Shown one piece after another: positions 24,075-36,262 of a stretch of DNA of 64,000 nt. Both the position numbers and the translations under genes were made by a program. This stretch comes from Epiperipatus broadwayi (lineage: Eukaryota > Onychophora > Udeonychophora > Euonychophora > Peripatidae). The stretch is from the NCBI GenBank assembly GCA_028023455.1, contig JAQFVV010006426.1, positions 250,001 to 314,000 on the forward strand, given 5' to 3'. Each line of letters starts with the position of its first letter. Positions within the stretch are counted from its first letter, which is position 1. A model generated the notes under the pieces. The model was not told the origin of the DNA. It saw nothing but the letters and a program-made list of their open reading frames with translations, and did no database searches.

Positions 24075-24739
24075 CATTAAATGGATAATCTCTAGTCTAA
24101 TGAATATCTAATAAAAATTATTAATTAATAAATCACAGTTTTATTATTTTTTAATATTTTTTAAATAATAAATTAATTAATATGTAAAAAAATTTCTTAA
24201 CATTTATGAACAAAATGGTTTAAAATGCAAAATCAATAACTATAATTAAATGTAAATATATTAACAAATAAAACTTTATTAATTTAAAAAGCAGCATATT
24301 AATAATTAAATGGTATAATTAGTGACAAAAAATTATATGCAACAAATAAAGATAAATTATAGACACAGTGCTGGTAGAAGTTATAATCTATTCTACCAAT
24401 AATTTATATAACTATTTTTATTTATATCTGTGCATTGATACTCATTTGCTTTCTAGTTAATAGTAATCAAAAATGCATATTAAAAATGATAAAATATATA
24501 TTTGAAATTATTGTATAACCTTAAAGATATTGATATTCATTATGTGCTATTTAGGCCACATTAAATTCTTATTAAAATTTCTAAATGTTTTATTATACAT
24601 TATGAACTTTTCATCATTTTTGTTTTTGAGACAAGAGAAAAATGATAGACAAAAGCAAAACAATAATACTATAAATCTATTGAAAGTCATAGGTAACGAT
24701 TTAATTATTATTCATTGCTTTCTGCATGGTTTGACATAA

Positions 24740-24835
24740 TTGGAAGAGTGTCCAGGTCAGGAGATCCTGGAATCGATTCTGACACTGGCAGATCTGGTAC
24801 TTGAACTTCTTATGAACTCCAGAGCAATAAAGCCA
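24740..24835 (+). repeat. Dispersed repeat R3, copy 2 (possible SINE)
   Basis: It includes ggaatcgattctgacac (B-box-like) and then ttgaacttcttatgaactc with agagcaataaa, shared with 17886-17915. A clear A box is missing, so tRNA origin is only a suggestion. Confidence 0.4.
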
Positions 24836-24947
24836 TATGCATTTTTAAAATTATTATTCATTGAAATATAATACATCCTAAATATTAGGTTTAAATGCAA
24901 CACACACATTATAAACATTTCACATCTTTTATTTGCAAAATATGTAT

Positions 24948-25080
24948 TATATAGGGTATATGAGCACAGACTTTCACATGACCCACCAATCTCCACTCTA
25001 TCTCATAACACTATACACTGGAACACATATATGTCGAAAAGATAAATAATCACCAATATACATATTTCATGCTAAACCAG
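24948..25080 (-). mobile_element. SINE-2 copy
   Basis: Minus-strand match to 21150-21275: tatgagcacagactttcac and agataaataatcaccaata are the diagnostic blocks. It also matches 35219-35278 closely. Confidence 0.6.
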
Positions 25081-25499
25081 CAATCATCAGTTGGTCCAGG
25101 TTACCATCTCCACACATATATGCTATAAGTGCTCAGATATATATTAAGATAGCCAATCCTCATACTTTAATGGACAGGCTATATGTGCAAATGTACAGTA
25201 CACAATATTTTTGATGTTACTGGTAGTGTTGTCAAAGGAATTGCTAATTTTCTATATAATTTTTTTTGAGATTTTTGATAAGATTTATAATTCTAAAATA
25301 GAAAATAATTGGGTCTTTGATAATTTAGATACCGAAAATATATACCCAATCTGTTAATAGATTAAGTAGTATTGAGGTTCTTATTTCTATTTTGATTAAA
25401 TGGTTTTTTTTTTTTTTTGCCTAGAAATAAAATGAAAGTTGATTTTGTTTTGGAGAATTCTGTTTTACTTATTAACATCCTTTATTATAAAGCGCTAAA

Positions 25500-25760
25500 A
25501 ACTTGGAAATAGTCAATCTCCGATATTGTGCTATTTCTTAAATATTATAAATCTTCCCGCTCTCTTCCACTGGTACGAATTTAAAAAACTTAAGTGAATC
25601 ACTTAAGGTTAGAGCATACATTCTATACATATCAACTCTTACAGACCATGTTGTGTCCCGATGTGTAATCAAATATTAAATTATACAAATCTATTTATAA
25701 ATATCGTACCTTTCACCGATCATTACATGATGAATAAGAATTATAAGAGAAGATTGAATG
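25500..25760. promoter_or_regulatory. Higher-complexity island with a paired NK2-type site
   Basis: Base composition is more mixed than around it and CpGs appear (ccgata, cccgctc, ggtacga, tcccgatg, caccgatc). Within it CTTAAGTG (25589-25596) and CACTTAAG (25600-25607) form an exact inverted pair with a 3-bp spacer. TTAAGTG is the core recognised by NK2-class homeodomain proteins. No coding frame was seen. A regulatory role is inference only. Confidence 0.25.
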
Positions 25761-26159
25761 GAAGGAAATTTTCACTAAAGCAGCTTGAATTACTAATTAA
25801 TTAGATTTCTATTAAAGTAATAACAAACTTTGTATGTATAATTTAAATATGCAGCATGTAAAATAAATATTAAGCTACTTTTTAAAAATAAAATAATAAA
25901 TTTTTTAAATTAAATAAAAACCCATTATTCATTGCATTGGGAAAGTGATTTGTGAACTGCGAAAAAAAAAAAAAAAAAAGGATTTCTATGGCACTGATTA
26001 TGATGGATATGAGAAAATGGTACTTATGTGAATAATGATTTGAGAATTTATTAAGAGATTTGAACGTAGTTTATAAAAACAATTATAATTAATTTTATAT
26101 ATTTTTATAATTTAATAGACTGTACAAGCTTACACACACTTGCAGATATATACTGTAAT

Positions 26160-26290
26160 ATATAAGGGATTCGAATTCAGACGTTCACACGATCCTCAAC
26201 TCTCCATGCCATCCCATATTGCTGACCCACCTTATCACACGCATGTTGAACAGATAAATAATCACCAATATATTTTTTATAATGCTGTTC
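26160..26290 (-). mobile_element. SINE-2 copy
   Basis: Shares gattcgaattcagacgttc (B-box side, reverse) and agataaataatcaccaata with the copy at 24948-25080. The short plus-strand open frame at 26140-26322 is a by-product of this repeat. Confidence 0.55.
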
Positions 26291-28690
26291 TATTGTCTAG
26301 CTCCAATTATTCAATTTTCTAATAGTCTTCTCACAATAATACATTATTTTAATGTTTTATTATATATAATTTATGGAATAAAATCTTTTAATTATACATT
26401 TAATTTTTAAGTCATTAATATATAAATATTCACGTGATTATGTAAATATGTATCACATTTAAACTGTGTAAGTGCACATGTATAGTATAAATATATTTAG
26501 TAATTTTAGTTTATTTGTGCTATATTCCAAATTTACATTTTAAATTATATATTTATGATATATAGATTCAAAATAGAAAATTAAAAATATTATAGTGAAA
26601 TTAAATTAAGATTAGTGTTGTGTTATTGTGTGCATTTATATATACACATATAATTGCATTTATGTTTGTGTGTGTATATATATATATGAATTTATTTTTA
26701 AGGTAGAAAGATTTAAAAAACTAAATATTTATTAAAAAAATGAAACATTAATGCAATGCCTTTCTTAGTAGGGAAATTTTCTAGATAGTTGAAATATTGA
26801 GTTAGATAATAAAACAGCTTAGATAAAATGTTTAAATTGGTTAGGTTGTATTTTTTAATATCTTATACTAAGATTTCTAATGGTCATGCATCAAAATGGC
26901 AGTCAAATTATTAAATTAATAAAAAAAATTTTTTATTATTACTAAATAACAGTTTATTATTTATCAGTATTAAAAAGTAATTTAACAATGGTAATTAAAT
27001 AAATACATTTTAGTTGTGTCATAAAGTGTTTTTAAAATTAAGAATTGATGTTTAGCATTGGGATACAAATAATGTAATTTATTTTTATTAAATAGAAAAC
27101 TGTTAAGTAACTTATTAATAGCAAATTTAATTAATTAAACTAGTCTTTCAAATAAATTAGACCACTTTGCTATAGCTTTATTTATCTAAACAAATTAGGA
27201 TTGTACAAATTATGTGTAATGCTAACCATTGTGTTTCAAAATATTTAATAATAATAAATGATAATTATTTAAACTGGAATTTTAAATCGAATTTGCATGA
27301 TGATACTTAAGTATTGTATAAATAAATAAATTTTTGATCACACAGAATAAAACACTTAGACAGTCCATTTCTGGCAAAAGGGAACAACATATTTCCTTAA
27401 AATCTTGCAATTCATTAGATAAATTAAGTAATGAAGTCCTGGAAGTGACAAATTAAGCTTTCTCACATGAATCTTTAGCTCTCAAGTCCTCCACATTACT
27501 GTTGCACTAAATCACACAGGCCATGCTATTCATTGCATTTTATTTATGTAATCCATTTATGTCTGCAAGTGTATATACTGTAAAAGAGACTTTGCAAAAA
27601 TAGCATTGTGTCATGCTCACAATTTGGAATTTGAATTCAGGGCAAATCAAATTATTTTCAAAATACTTAGAATTTTTCTCTTGAGTAGCTGCCCACCTGC
27701 CAATGAAGCTACCAACCTAACATTGTTTGGAAAATGGATGTTTAGTTATTCTTAGTCAGAAGGTGAAACGAAGATGGAAAACTGTTTTAATCTTCATCAT
27801 TTGCCAATTGGCAAACCAGATGACTTATTCTTTTTTTTTTTTTTTTTTACTGTTCCTCTATGGAAGGCTTTTGGAGGAGTTTTTATTGCATTCTATTGTG
27901 TCACATAAATAAGCCATTTATATGTCAGAAGATGCATTTTTAAATGAATTATAATTTTTTTGACATAATTGATTTTTTGAATGTCTGGAATCATTTTGAA
28001 TGCTAAAAGTAAAATGGGAGTCAGAGTTTTTTTATATTAAAAATAAATTGGGGTTGGGGGGGGGGGGCAAAGAAATAAAATTCCAATTAGAATGATTTCT
28101 ATGGTTGTTAAAAGTAATCCCCAAATGAAGTTGTGGAATAATCAGTAATGATTTTAATTAAACTTTAGTTAAGCAACTAGATTATAATAAGAATAACCAG
28201 TGTAATTTTTGCATTTGACGAAAATTGAAAAATATGTATAAAACAGAAAAAAAAGCCATAGTGCAAAAGTTTATTTCAATTGCTTTAGTTGTTTATTACC
28301 TTGTTTCAAGCAAAAATAGTTAAGAGATTACAAGTTTTTTATTTCATTTCAACTTGCTGAAGCACTACTTCTAACTTTGGTTGTAATGTCTATTGTAATT
28401 ACAAATACAGTGCATATAGTCTTCTAATTCTAAAATTGATTCTTTTCATGGCCCTTTGCCTAAGTGGATGTTAATTCAGATTTACCCATTGCATGTTTAC
28501 CATTAGCAATGGATGCAGAAGATAAAAATATTTTTAGCAAAGGAACATGAGCACTGCATTTTATTGCAAAAAATATCCACACAAGAAATGAGGCTTATAT
28601 TGAATTAAATATCATATTTTTTGAAACATTATATATACCAAGAATTGGATTTATGCAAATAGGTGTTATATATATATATAGACAGTACTC
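26291..28690. other. AT-rich non-coding stretch
   Basis: No gene or element recognised. A poly(G) run (about 28058-28067) and TA/TG microsatellites near 26630-26690 are present. Confidence 0.5.
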
Positions 28691-28701
28691 TGTGTCAGTG
28701 A

Positions 28702-28797
28702 TTTTTTTTTATATATATGTCAAAGCGTTGACTGGGAAGCGAATCCCGGCCAGCTGCTTGGAAGGCAGTTATGCTAACCGCTAGGCCATCAATGCTT
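28702..28797 (-). mobile_element. SINE-1 copy (tRNA-Gly-derived)
   Basis: Read on the minus strand, it starts AGCATTGATGGCCTAGCGG at 28796. It keeps CTGCCTTCCAAGCAG (anticodon TCC) and GGGATTCGCTTCCC, and ends CAACGCTTTGACATATAT with a poly(A) shown as T at 28702-28710. No clear target duplication was seen. Confidence 0.85.
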
Positions 28798-28799
28798 TT

Positions 28800-29479
28800 T
28801 TCCCATGACTTTTTATTAAATTAAATTTTATGTCAGTTCAGATTTTTCCTTTGCATGTTCACCATTAATTCTGGTGCAAAGCATATGACATTTTTTTTCC
28901 GATAATTGCAAATAAGCACTAAAATATATCACGAGGCATTTCATTAGCAAAAACTGCACTAAAAATCAGGTCTGTGTTAATCTGGATATTAAAAAATTTT
29001 TTTTTAATATATACTGAGGATTTTTCAAGTCTGGGTTTCTTTAAATAAAGTTTATGTAAATAGGATTTATGTAAATAAAGAACTACCTAATTGTTAATCT
29101 AATAAGTGATATTTTAACACCTTTTGGATAAACTCACAAAGTATTTAATTTTTCATGATCATGAAACTATTATTTTAGCTTGAGTTATGATTTATTTAAG
29201 GCTCACTTTCGTTTAAATTTGAATTCATACACATTAAAAAATAATAATAAATATAGTATAATAAATATACAGTGAAGTTTTGATCCACTGTTTTCAAGGG
29301 ACAATGGAAAACAAACAATAAATCTATAAAAGTGATAAAATGTAAGTCTGATGAAAAATTATAAATAAAAAACAATTTATTGATAATTCACTGAAATACA
29401 AACACATCTTTATTATCACCAGCTACTTGGAAATAAATTGGCCATTCCACCTCCAAAAGAAAAAAATAAAACCAATCTA
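28800..29479. other. AT-rich non-coding stretch
   Basis: No gene or element recognised. Confidence 0.45.
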
Positions 29480-31765
29480 CTGATGAGTTTTGTGTGATTA
29501 CAAAAACCACCTGTGAACCACAAGTATATCCCCATATAGAACATGCTCATCTCTTTGTGTTTGATATTTTAAGTAATGCTGTCTTTTAATATCTTCTGAA
29601 ACAAACTTTCTAAAATACTTCACTGCCATGTCTAATTGTAGTTCTCCAGGGTTTCCATTCTCTGCCATATCTTTCCAATGAAAACAGCATTTCATTTCTT
29701 TAGAATATCTTTGAGATTATCCATATGACATAAATCGGATCTACTTCATCTCTGAAACCATGCTCAAGTTCACTCCAAAATTACACTAAAAGGAAGTCTT
29801 GTATTTCCATTCATTTTACGTATTCAGTCCAAAAAAAGTATGATTTACAACAATGGATTCTATAGTATCATATTCAACAAATTGAATAACATTGATTGAT
29901 TTTATGATTTTGCCAATATATTTTTAAAATTTTATGGAGTATTCTTAGAAACTTTTATAATGTCTTTATGTTGTATCAATACAGTATCCATGTTTCATTT
30001 CCATACAATAAATTAGGCAGAGCAATAATTTTATGTGCAGTTAATTTAGTTTCAGTATTTATTTCCCTATGGTGAAATATATCTTAAGTTTTTAAAAGCA
30101 GAAGTAGCATATTAACCTTTAGCACTGACTTCTACATGTAAGTCTACTTTTCTACGTATAAAACTATCAAGATATTTGAATTGGCTTATATTATTAAGAA
30201 CCATTCAAACTTTTTTCTATCACTGGTTGATAAAAAAACTTTAATTTTTTGAACATTAAACCAATCTTTATATGTTATATCCAAAACATTAAGTATATTC
30301 TGTATATTGTTTTTTATCAATTCATATTAAAAATTCCAATATCAAATCTATGTAGCATTTTGATAACATTTTCATGTAAATAATTCCAAAGACCGCATCA
30401 TAAAAGTTGAAAGCAAGTATACATCAATGTTTAATACCACTTTTCATTTTAAATTCCTCAGATTTTTCACGTATAGTAATAATACACTTTATGTCATTCG
30501 ATCATCTAGAAGATATATAATACAAATAAATTTTGTTGGAACTATTGCCACAGATCTGTTTAATGAATTGAATCAAATGCTTTAGCCAATCAATAAAAAT
30601 AACAAATCACTTTTTTGTTCAAAACACTTTTCTTACATTTGCTTGACAACAAAAACTGTATTTGTAGTGTTTTTTGATTCTCTAAAAACAAACAGAGTCT
30701 GGTAATACATTCATTTACACTGGAAGCAACTTGTTCAATAAAATCCTTGAAACTACCTTTGCTGTGATGGATAATAATGCTATTTCATGATATTCACTTC
30801 AGTCTTATCTATTTACTTTTAAAAATTGGAGCAATAAAAGCATCCTTAAAATTAAGTGACACAATTTCATAAGTACATATATTTCTAAAAAAATTCCAAT
30901 ATTTTTGAAGCTAACATATCATATTTTAATTTTTCCCCCAGGTATTTTATCAGGATCTGTAGTTTTTCAATTTTTAAGATTTTAAATAGCTGTTTTGACT
31001 TAACCAAGCTGAATATCTTTGTTTAAATTTAAATGAGTAGGTTAAACGAACATTAAAAGTCATCATCTCAATTGTTGTAGTATTACTCAAAAGATGATGA
31101 AAATACACCTTCCATCTGTTCAAAATATCCCTGGCATAATTTAAGAGAGTGGGTTGATGGATTAAATAGGATTTGGATACCATTTTTCAGATCCATCAGT
31201 AAATAAAAAAAAAATGACAATAGTTAGCAATATTCTTAATTCACTAATCATTTTTAAGTTTTCTTGTCAATCATTGGATTTCTACTTTTAAAGCTCTATA
31301 TTTAATATGAAGCTCCACATTTAATTTTATTCTATTAAGTAGTAGTGGTGATAGTAATATTCGTAATAGTAGCAGTATGAACAATAGTAATAATAGTAAT
31401 TATTGTTGTTATTGATTTTTAATTAAGTTACTAATAGTAATATCATTGTCAGAAAATAAGTCACGATTCTTCTTTTTAGTGAACCCAAAAATAGATTTAC
31501 TTGTATCCATAACACCTTTTTCAAGGAATTTCACACATCATTATAATGACATTATTGAAAACATTTTAGTGTGTAATTTAAAATGGATTGTAAATACTTC
31601 TAAAGAATGAACAGCAGTTTTTTGTGTGAATATGATTGGAATAATGCACTTATCAATTTAATCTTGGAGCATATTAATTTGTGATCCATCCAACAATCTG
31701 TATTTGTAAATGCTAAATCTAACAAAGATCCAATCTCGATGGCATTACCATGTATACCATACTAG
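29480..31765 (-). pseudogene. LINE-C non-LTR retrotransposon relic (end of endonuclease through C-terminus)
   Basis: Minus-strand frames, heavily broken, follow a full LINE ORF2 order. Near 31690 LLDLAFTNTDCWMDHKLI matches the end of an APE endonuclease (the usual S/T-D-H is M-D-H here). Near 31490 comes IFGFTKKKNRDLFSDND. Next, near 30960, is a linker with NLKN and DPDKIPG, followed by FVIFID then KAFDSI near 30580 (motif A, split by a frame change). SEEFKMKSGIKH then stands for the usual GVKQGC, and FKYLDSFIRRKVDLHVEVS for the YLGS thumb region. The tail continues to about 29480. The 65-codon open frame at 29498-29695 is out of phase with this protein. A YADD box could not be placed with confidence. 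Confidence 0.7.
31339..31440. repeat. Imperfect TAGTAA-type microsatellite inside LINE-C
   Basis: Runs of tagtaa, gtagtggtg and aatagtaat extend over about 100 bp. They interrupt the LINE-C relic and probably grew after it decayed. Confidence 0.6.
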
Positions 31766-31773
31766 CTATTTGA

Positions 31774-33110
31774 ATGCCATTAATTGAGAACCATCTAGAG
31801 TAAGCTGGGTTTAGTCCAGGAAGAAACTGTTGAGAACAAGTTTTATATTCAATAACTCACACTGAAAAAGGCTTTCAAAATAAATTAAAAATTGGCACCA
31901 TTATTATTCATTTAACTCCAGCTTATGATTCTGTTTGGAAAAATGGTTTTCTAAAAATTTTTAAAATCCTTAAATGCATGAAAACCATTAATTTTATTGA
32001 CCAAAAGGCTCTCTAATAGAAAAATTGAAATAATACTAAATGACAGTTGTAGTAATTACAGAATTTTACAAAACGATCTATCACAGATTTCTGTTCTCAT
32101 CCACTTCCTTTAACATATCAGCAATCTTCCAAATACCGAATGCAGGAAATCCATCTATGCTGATGACATTGCTTTGATTTCACAAAAGATTTTCTTTTTT
32201 TTTCAGAAATAAAAAAGTCTTTTAATAAGGATACAAGTGCCTGGATTTTTTTTTCTAAGATTGGAGTCTTATTTTTAATCCAATAAAGATAGTATGTTCA
32301 GTTTTTCATCTAAATAACAGAAGATTATCTTTCAATCTAACTATAATCTGAAACACAATCCTATATCAAGCTATTTAGGAGTAACTAAATCATAGCCCAA
32401 TTTATTTATTTATTTTTTGTCTAAGCTTATATCAAAATTAATTTCTAGGAATAATCTCATTGTAAAGATAACTGGCACTATTTTGGGATTGTAGTACAAG
32501 TATTTTGTGAATAGTTTGCTTAGTATTAGCATTTTCTATTGGTGAATACTATGCCCTATTTAGAAAAAAAAGTACCCATATTAACCTTCTGATTTAATTG
32601 AATATAAGAAATATTATAACTACACTGAACTTCTTTGGAGTGGCTTCCTATTCTTTCATATATTTCTCCACCAGATATGAAAAGAGAAGCTGCCTCACAG
32701 AAATGTATAATCTTTAGGAGTGTTTATAAGTTAAAAATTTCCATGTCTTTATTATTTTAAATAATATTATTATAAATAATATTTTAATTAACAGAGTTAG
32801 ATCTCTATTATGAGACTCTTTTAATTAAAGTCTGCATTGTAGCATCCAAATGTATTTTTCTAAAAAGCTATCAAGATTTAGTTTGTCTATCAGGATATCA
32901 TATGATATTTAAGCACAAAAATGATAATTTGAAATCCATGACCTTTAGCCTATTACGTTATTATTGCATTAATCCATGCAGTACACCAAGATATAAACTG
33001 TTTTACATTTTTAACCTAATAACAAACTAAGACTGCTGAACAGTTTTCTTCCTTCAAGGACTGATAAATTAATTTTGAAAATTATCAAGCCAAAGTTTAC
33101 ATAGATTGCA
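31774..33110 (+). pseudogene. LINE-D, jockey-like reverse transcriptase relic
   Basis: The reading frame starts with IENHLE, a stop, AGFSPGRNC, a stop and EQVLYSITHTEKGF. It continues with TIIIHLTPAYDSVW (motif A with its first Asp replaced: LTAAYDTVW is usual). Then come ILNDSCSNYRILQNDL, then ISVL for the GSVLSP stretch, and ISNLPNTECRKSIYADDIAL, with an intact YADD at 32156-32167. Downstream ISRNNLIVKITGTILG and WLPILSYISPPDMKREA mark the thumb and C-terminal segments of this common animal LINE type. Frame changes and stops are frequent. The N-terminal gag-like ORF and the endonuclease are missing. It lies head-to-head with LINE-C, separated by at most about 10-40 bp. Confidence 0.8.
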
Positions 33111-33790
33111 TTCAAAACTTTAATAACATTCTGCAGACCATTTTTTGAAACAAGAATTACTGCAAATCAAGAAGCTAGCGGGATGAAGTTGTTGCTTATG
33201 CATTTCATTTAGCAAAATTGAAAAGTATGCAAATTTAATTTGCAGGTAGAAATTTATGTCGGTCATTCATTTTTTTTCCTATTCTCAAAATGTTTGCTTA
33301 TTTTTAGTTTAAAAATTACAACAGCCGTTGAAATCTTTTTTTATTTTTTCAATTGTAAATTATTATACTTAATTACTCGCAGGATTACCTCCAAGCTATA
33401 ATGTATTTAATTAAAAAATATCAATGAAAGAAAAAAAAAAACATAAATGTAATTAAATTTTTTTCAAGCATTTAATTAATGAGCTTTTAAACCTTATATA
33501 ACATAAAAAATAAGTTTATAAGCATTATAGTATAAGCATGTACACATCTATATTTCAGTAATAATATTAACAATAGTTTATTCTTCAAAAGTTTATGAGA
33601 AAGTGGATTACTGTAAATGAGATGCTCCTCCACTTTTATACTAAACTAATAATATTCGTCTTATAAATTTGGAATATGGAATAATATAGGCTGTTACTTG
33701 AATATATTCTTTGGATGAATAAATGGTAATAATTGAAGGAATGTACTACAGTAAGCTGTATCTTGGTTGTGACATTGTTATGGTATAGTT
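33111..33790. other. AT-rich non-coding stretch
   Basis: No gene or element recognised. Confidence 0.45.
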
Positions 33791-33869
33791 CTTTTTCTTC
33801 AATACATTCATTTTTATCTTATTCTTTATACGTAAAAATTCAGTTTTTTCTCTTACTGTTGCTTATTCT

Positions 33870-34110
33870 TAATATATAATTGAAACAGACATAACCCATC
33901 TCCCACTGAGTTATATGGTTTAGGTTTTTTCTTCAATATATTCATTTTTTGGATTGCTTATTCTTTATATGTAATTGAAACAAAAGTAACTATCTTCCAC
34001 TGAATTAGGCAATATTAAAAAACATGAAAAGACAGAATGATACCATTCTGTCTTTAAGTTCGGTTGTTATATAAGCTAAGTTTTTGATGTAGTTTTGAAA
34101 TTATAGGATG
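33870..34110 (+). repeat. Diverged copies of the 34.24-kb element
   Basis: Two partial copies precede the element at 34241. One spans about 33875-33925 (taattgaaacagac ... actgagttatat). The other spans about 33965-34110 (tgtaattgaaac ... gacagaatgat ... ctgtctttaag ... ttatataagctaag). They match the middle of the element but lack its inverted ends. Confidence 0.6.
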
Positions 34111-34240
34111 GATATTGTTTTTTGTTTTAATTTATGTACAGACTAAATGGTCTGACATCATTAGTATATTCAGAGGATGAAGAACAACTCTTACTTTTAA
34201 CAATCTCAGCATTTTAGTTTTAATAAATGTAATAATAAAT

Positions 34241-34447
34241 AATTATAACTTTTAAATATCTGTAATTGAAATGGAAGTAATTATCTCCACTGAGTTATGT
34301 GATGTCAAAAACTATGAAATGACAGAATGACAAACTCTCTGTCTTTAAGCTCTGTTGTTATATAAGCTAAGTTTTTAACATAGAAATTATAGGGTTTTTG
34401 GCAGCATATTACTTCATTTCAATTATAGATATTTAAAAGTTTATGAT
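34241..34447. mobile_element. Terminal-inverted-repeat element, about 207 bp
   Basis: Left end 34241-34280 (aattataacttttaaatatc, tgtaattgaaatggaagtaa) and right end 34409-34447 are about 40-bp inverted repeats with a few mismatches. The middle holds a short hairpin, gacagaatgac ... ctgtctttaag. There is no coding capacity, so it is likely a non-autonomous DNA element. Confidence 0.65.
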
Positions 34448-34449
34448 TT

Positions 34450-35218
34450 TTTATACATAAATATAATGTTTATTTTAAGTATTAAAAAAAGTAACTGATG
34501 TTTCTCTAAAATTGAGATCTTAGAATAAATTATGTTATGAGAATGTCAACTATTTGTTTTAATTAACCCACCCTACCTTTAGAGAGAGAATTTAACTTGC
34601 TTAGATATTTAAAATTATATTTTTGCAAATTCTTTAAGATATCTGTAATTATGTTAACTATATTTAAAACAGTTATTTATGTGGATTTATATTTTTATAA
34701 AGTATTGACATATAAAAACATATATGCTGAAATACAATTTTATTATATAGATGATATGAAAATTATACTATTTGATCAAGTAACAATTTTAAGAATTCTA
34801 CTTAGCAATGAGAGTGGATTTTAATATATCATTTTTATGTTCAAACATTACATTATATTCCTTGAACTTATGATCATATACTTAAATAGTGTAATGCAGT
34901 TATAGTAAGCATGTATTTTTAACACACTTTGATGTATCGTAATCAAATTATTATACAATAAAAATATGTATTTTCACTATTTAAAAATTTTGGGTGAAAG
35001 ATAGCTATAGTTAACTAATGTCAGATCTTTGTGGTTAGCAAGTTGGCTGGGCTCCAATCTTAAAAGCTTTTTTTGAATCTCAGGTTATTAGTTTGGATAA
35101 TATAAAAGACTGTTTCTATATGTGTTAATGTAAATTTTGTTACTGTTTGAAGATGACTTTTTATAGAGGAATAGATAGGGTTAGCTATTTGAATAAAATA
35201 TTTTTTTATTCTACATAT
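34450..35218. other. AT-rich non-coding stretch
   Basis: No gene or element recognised. Confidence 0.45.
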
Positions 35219-35278
35219 ATAGGGTATATGAGCACAGACTTCCGCATGACCCACCACTCTCCACTTTATCTCATAACT
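35219..35278 (-). mobile_element. SINE-2 fragment
   Basis: tatagggtatatgagcacag and catgacccaccactctccac match the copy at 24948-25015 almost base for base. Open frames on both strands here are shadows of the repeat. Confidence 0.6.
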
Positions 35279-35289
35279 CTGATACATTT

Positions 35290-36010
35290 AAACAAATTTA
35301 TTTTCAAAATACACACAATTTCAAATGAAAATTGTTTGTATTTCCAAAAAAAAAAAAAAAAGAACCTCTACTATTTTTGATTGCCAAAAATTTTGAGAGC
35401 TTGTAAATAGAAAAAATTAGTTAACAAATAAGAATATACTTGAATATTGCTACCATGGAAAGTAATAACAGATCAGAGTAAGCTTTTTCTGAGATATAAT
35501 TACAATATTTGAAGCAAAGTAAGAACAGTTGATTTAAAGATGAAAAAGTTTCTGGATTGATTTTCAACTAGGAAAAGATAATCTTCATTTACTTATTACA
35601 TGGGTCTGTTGTGCTTACTTTATTACTCAGATTCTTGAACATCACTTGACCTCAATAAACTGCATTAAAGAGTTTGGTCTTTAAATTTTTACCATATTTA
35701 TACTGAAACCATTATATGTTGTATACAGTGACCTTTACCACATGATGTTTACATATTGTTAGCTTACTACCAATGACATGATACTAATCTTATTATTATA
35801 GTAATAATGTACTTATTATTGGGTATTATTCTATACTTATCAATCTGTTTTTAATTCTCCAATGATGTTGCTTTATTCTAGTCATAAGCTTTATTCAAGT
35901 GTTCTTGCTAGCACTGTTTCAGCATTTTTTTTAAAGACTTTTACAACCCCTTTTAATGATATATTTATTTTATATAGCGCGAAGTTTATGAATTGTAATA
36001 AACTAAAGAT
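35290..36010. other. AT-rich non-coding stretch
   Basis: No gene or element recognised. Confidence 0.45.
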
Positions 36011-36262
36011 CAACATTTCAAGCTAGATAAAGTCTTTGCTAAAGAATAGAATGAATCACTTATTCTTTCAACCCAAACGCTTAAGTATGGCCAAATCTTA
36101 AGCACTGGAAATGAAAGTGTGAAGATAAACCAATCACTTTAAATTACTTTTTTATCATTTCCAGTGCTTAAGATTTGCTCATACTTAAGCGTTTGGGTTG
36201 AAAGAATAGGTGATTCATTCTATTCTTTCGCAAAGACTTTAACTCGTGTTGGAAATGAAAGT
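36011..36262. mobile_element. Fold-back element, about 250 bp with arms near 105 bp
   Basis: The left arm (about 36011-36115) and right arm (about 36153-36262) are nearly perfect inverted repeats. Key blocks are aaagtctttgc, agaatagaatgaatcac, attctttcaacccaaacg, cttaagtatg and aagcactggaaatga. The loop is under 40 bp. No coding capacity is present. The transcript of either strand would form a long double-stranded hairpin. Confidence 0.85.

Noticed and set aside
29498-29695. 65-codon minus-strand open frame as a separate protein
   Set aside because: It is an off-frame reading of the C-terminal region of LINE-C.
31339-31440. CRISPR-like or regulatory array
   Set aside because: It is an imperfect trinucleotide-type microsatellite without regular spacers.
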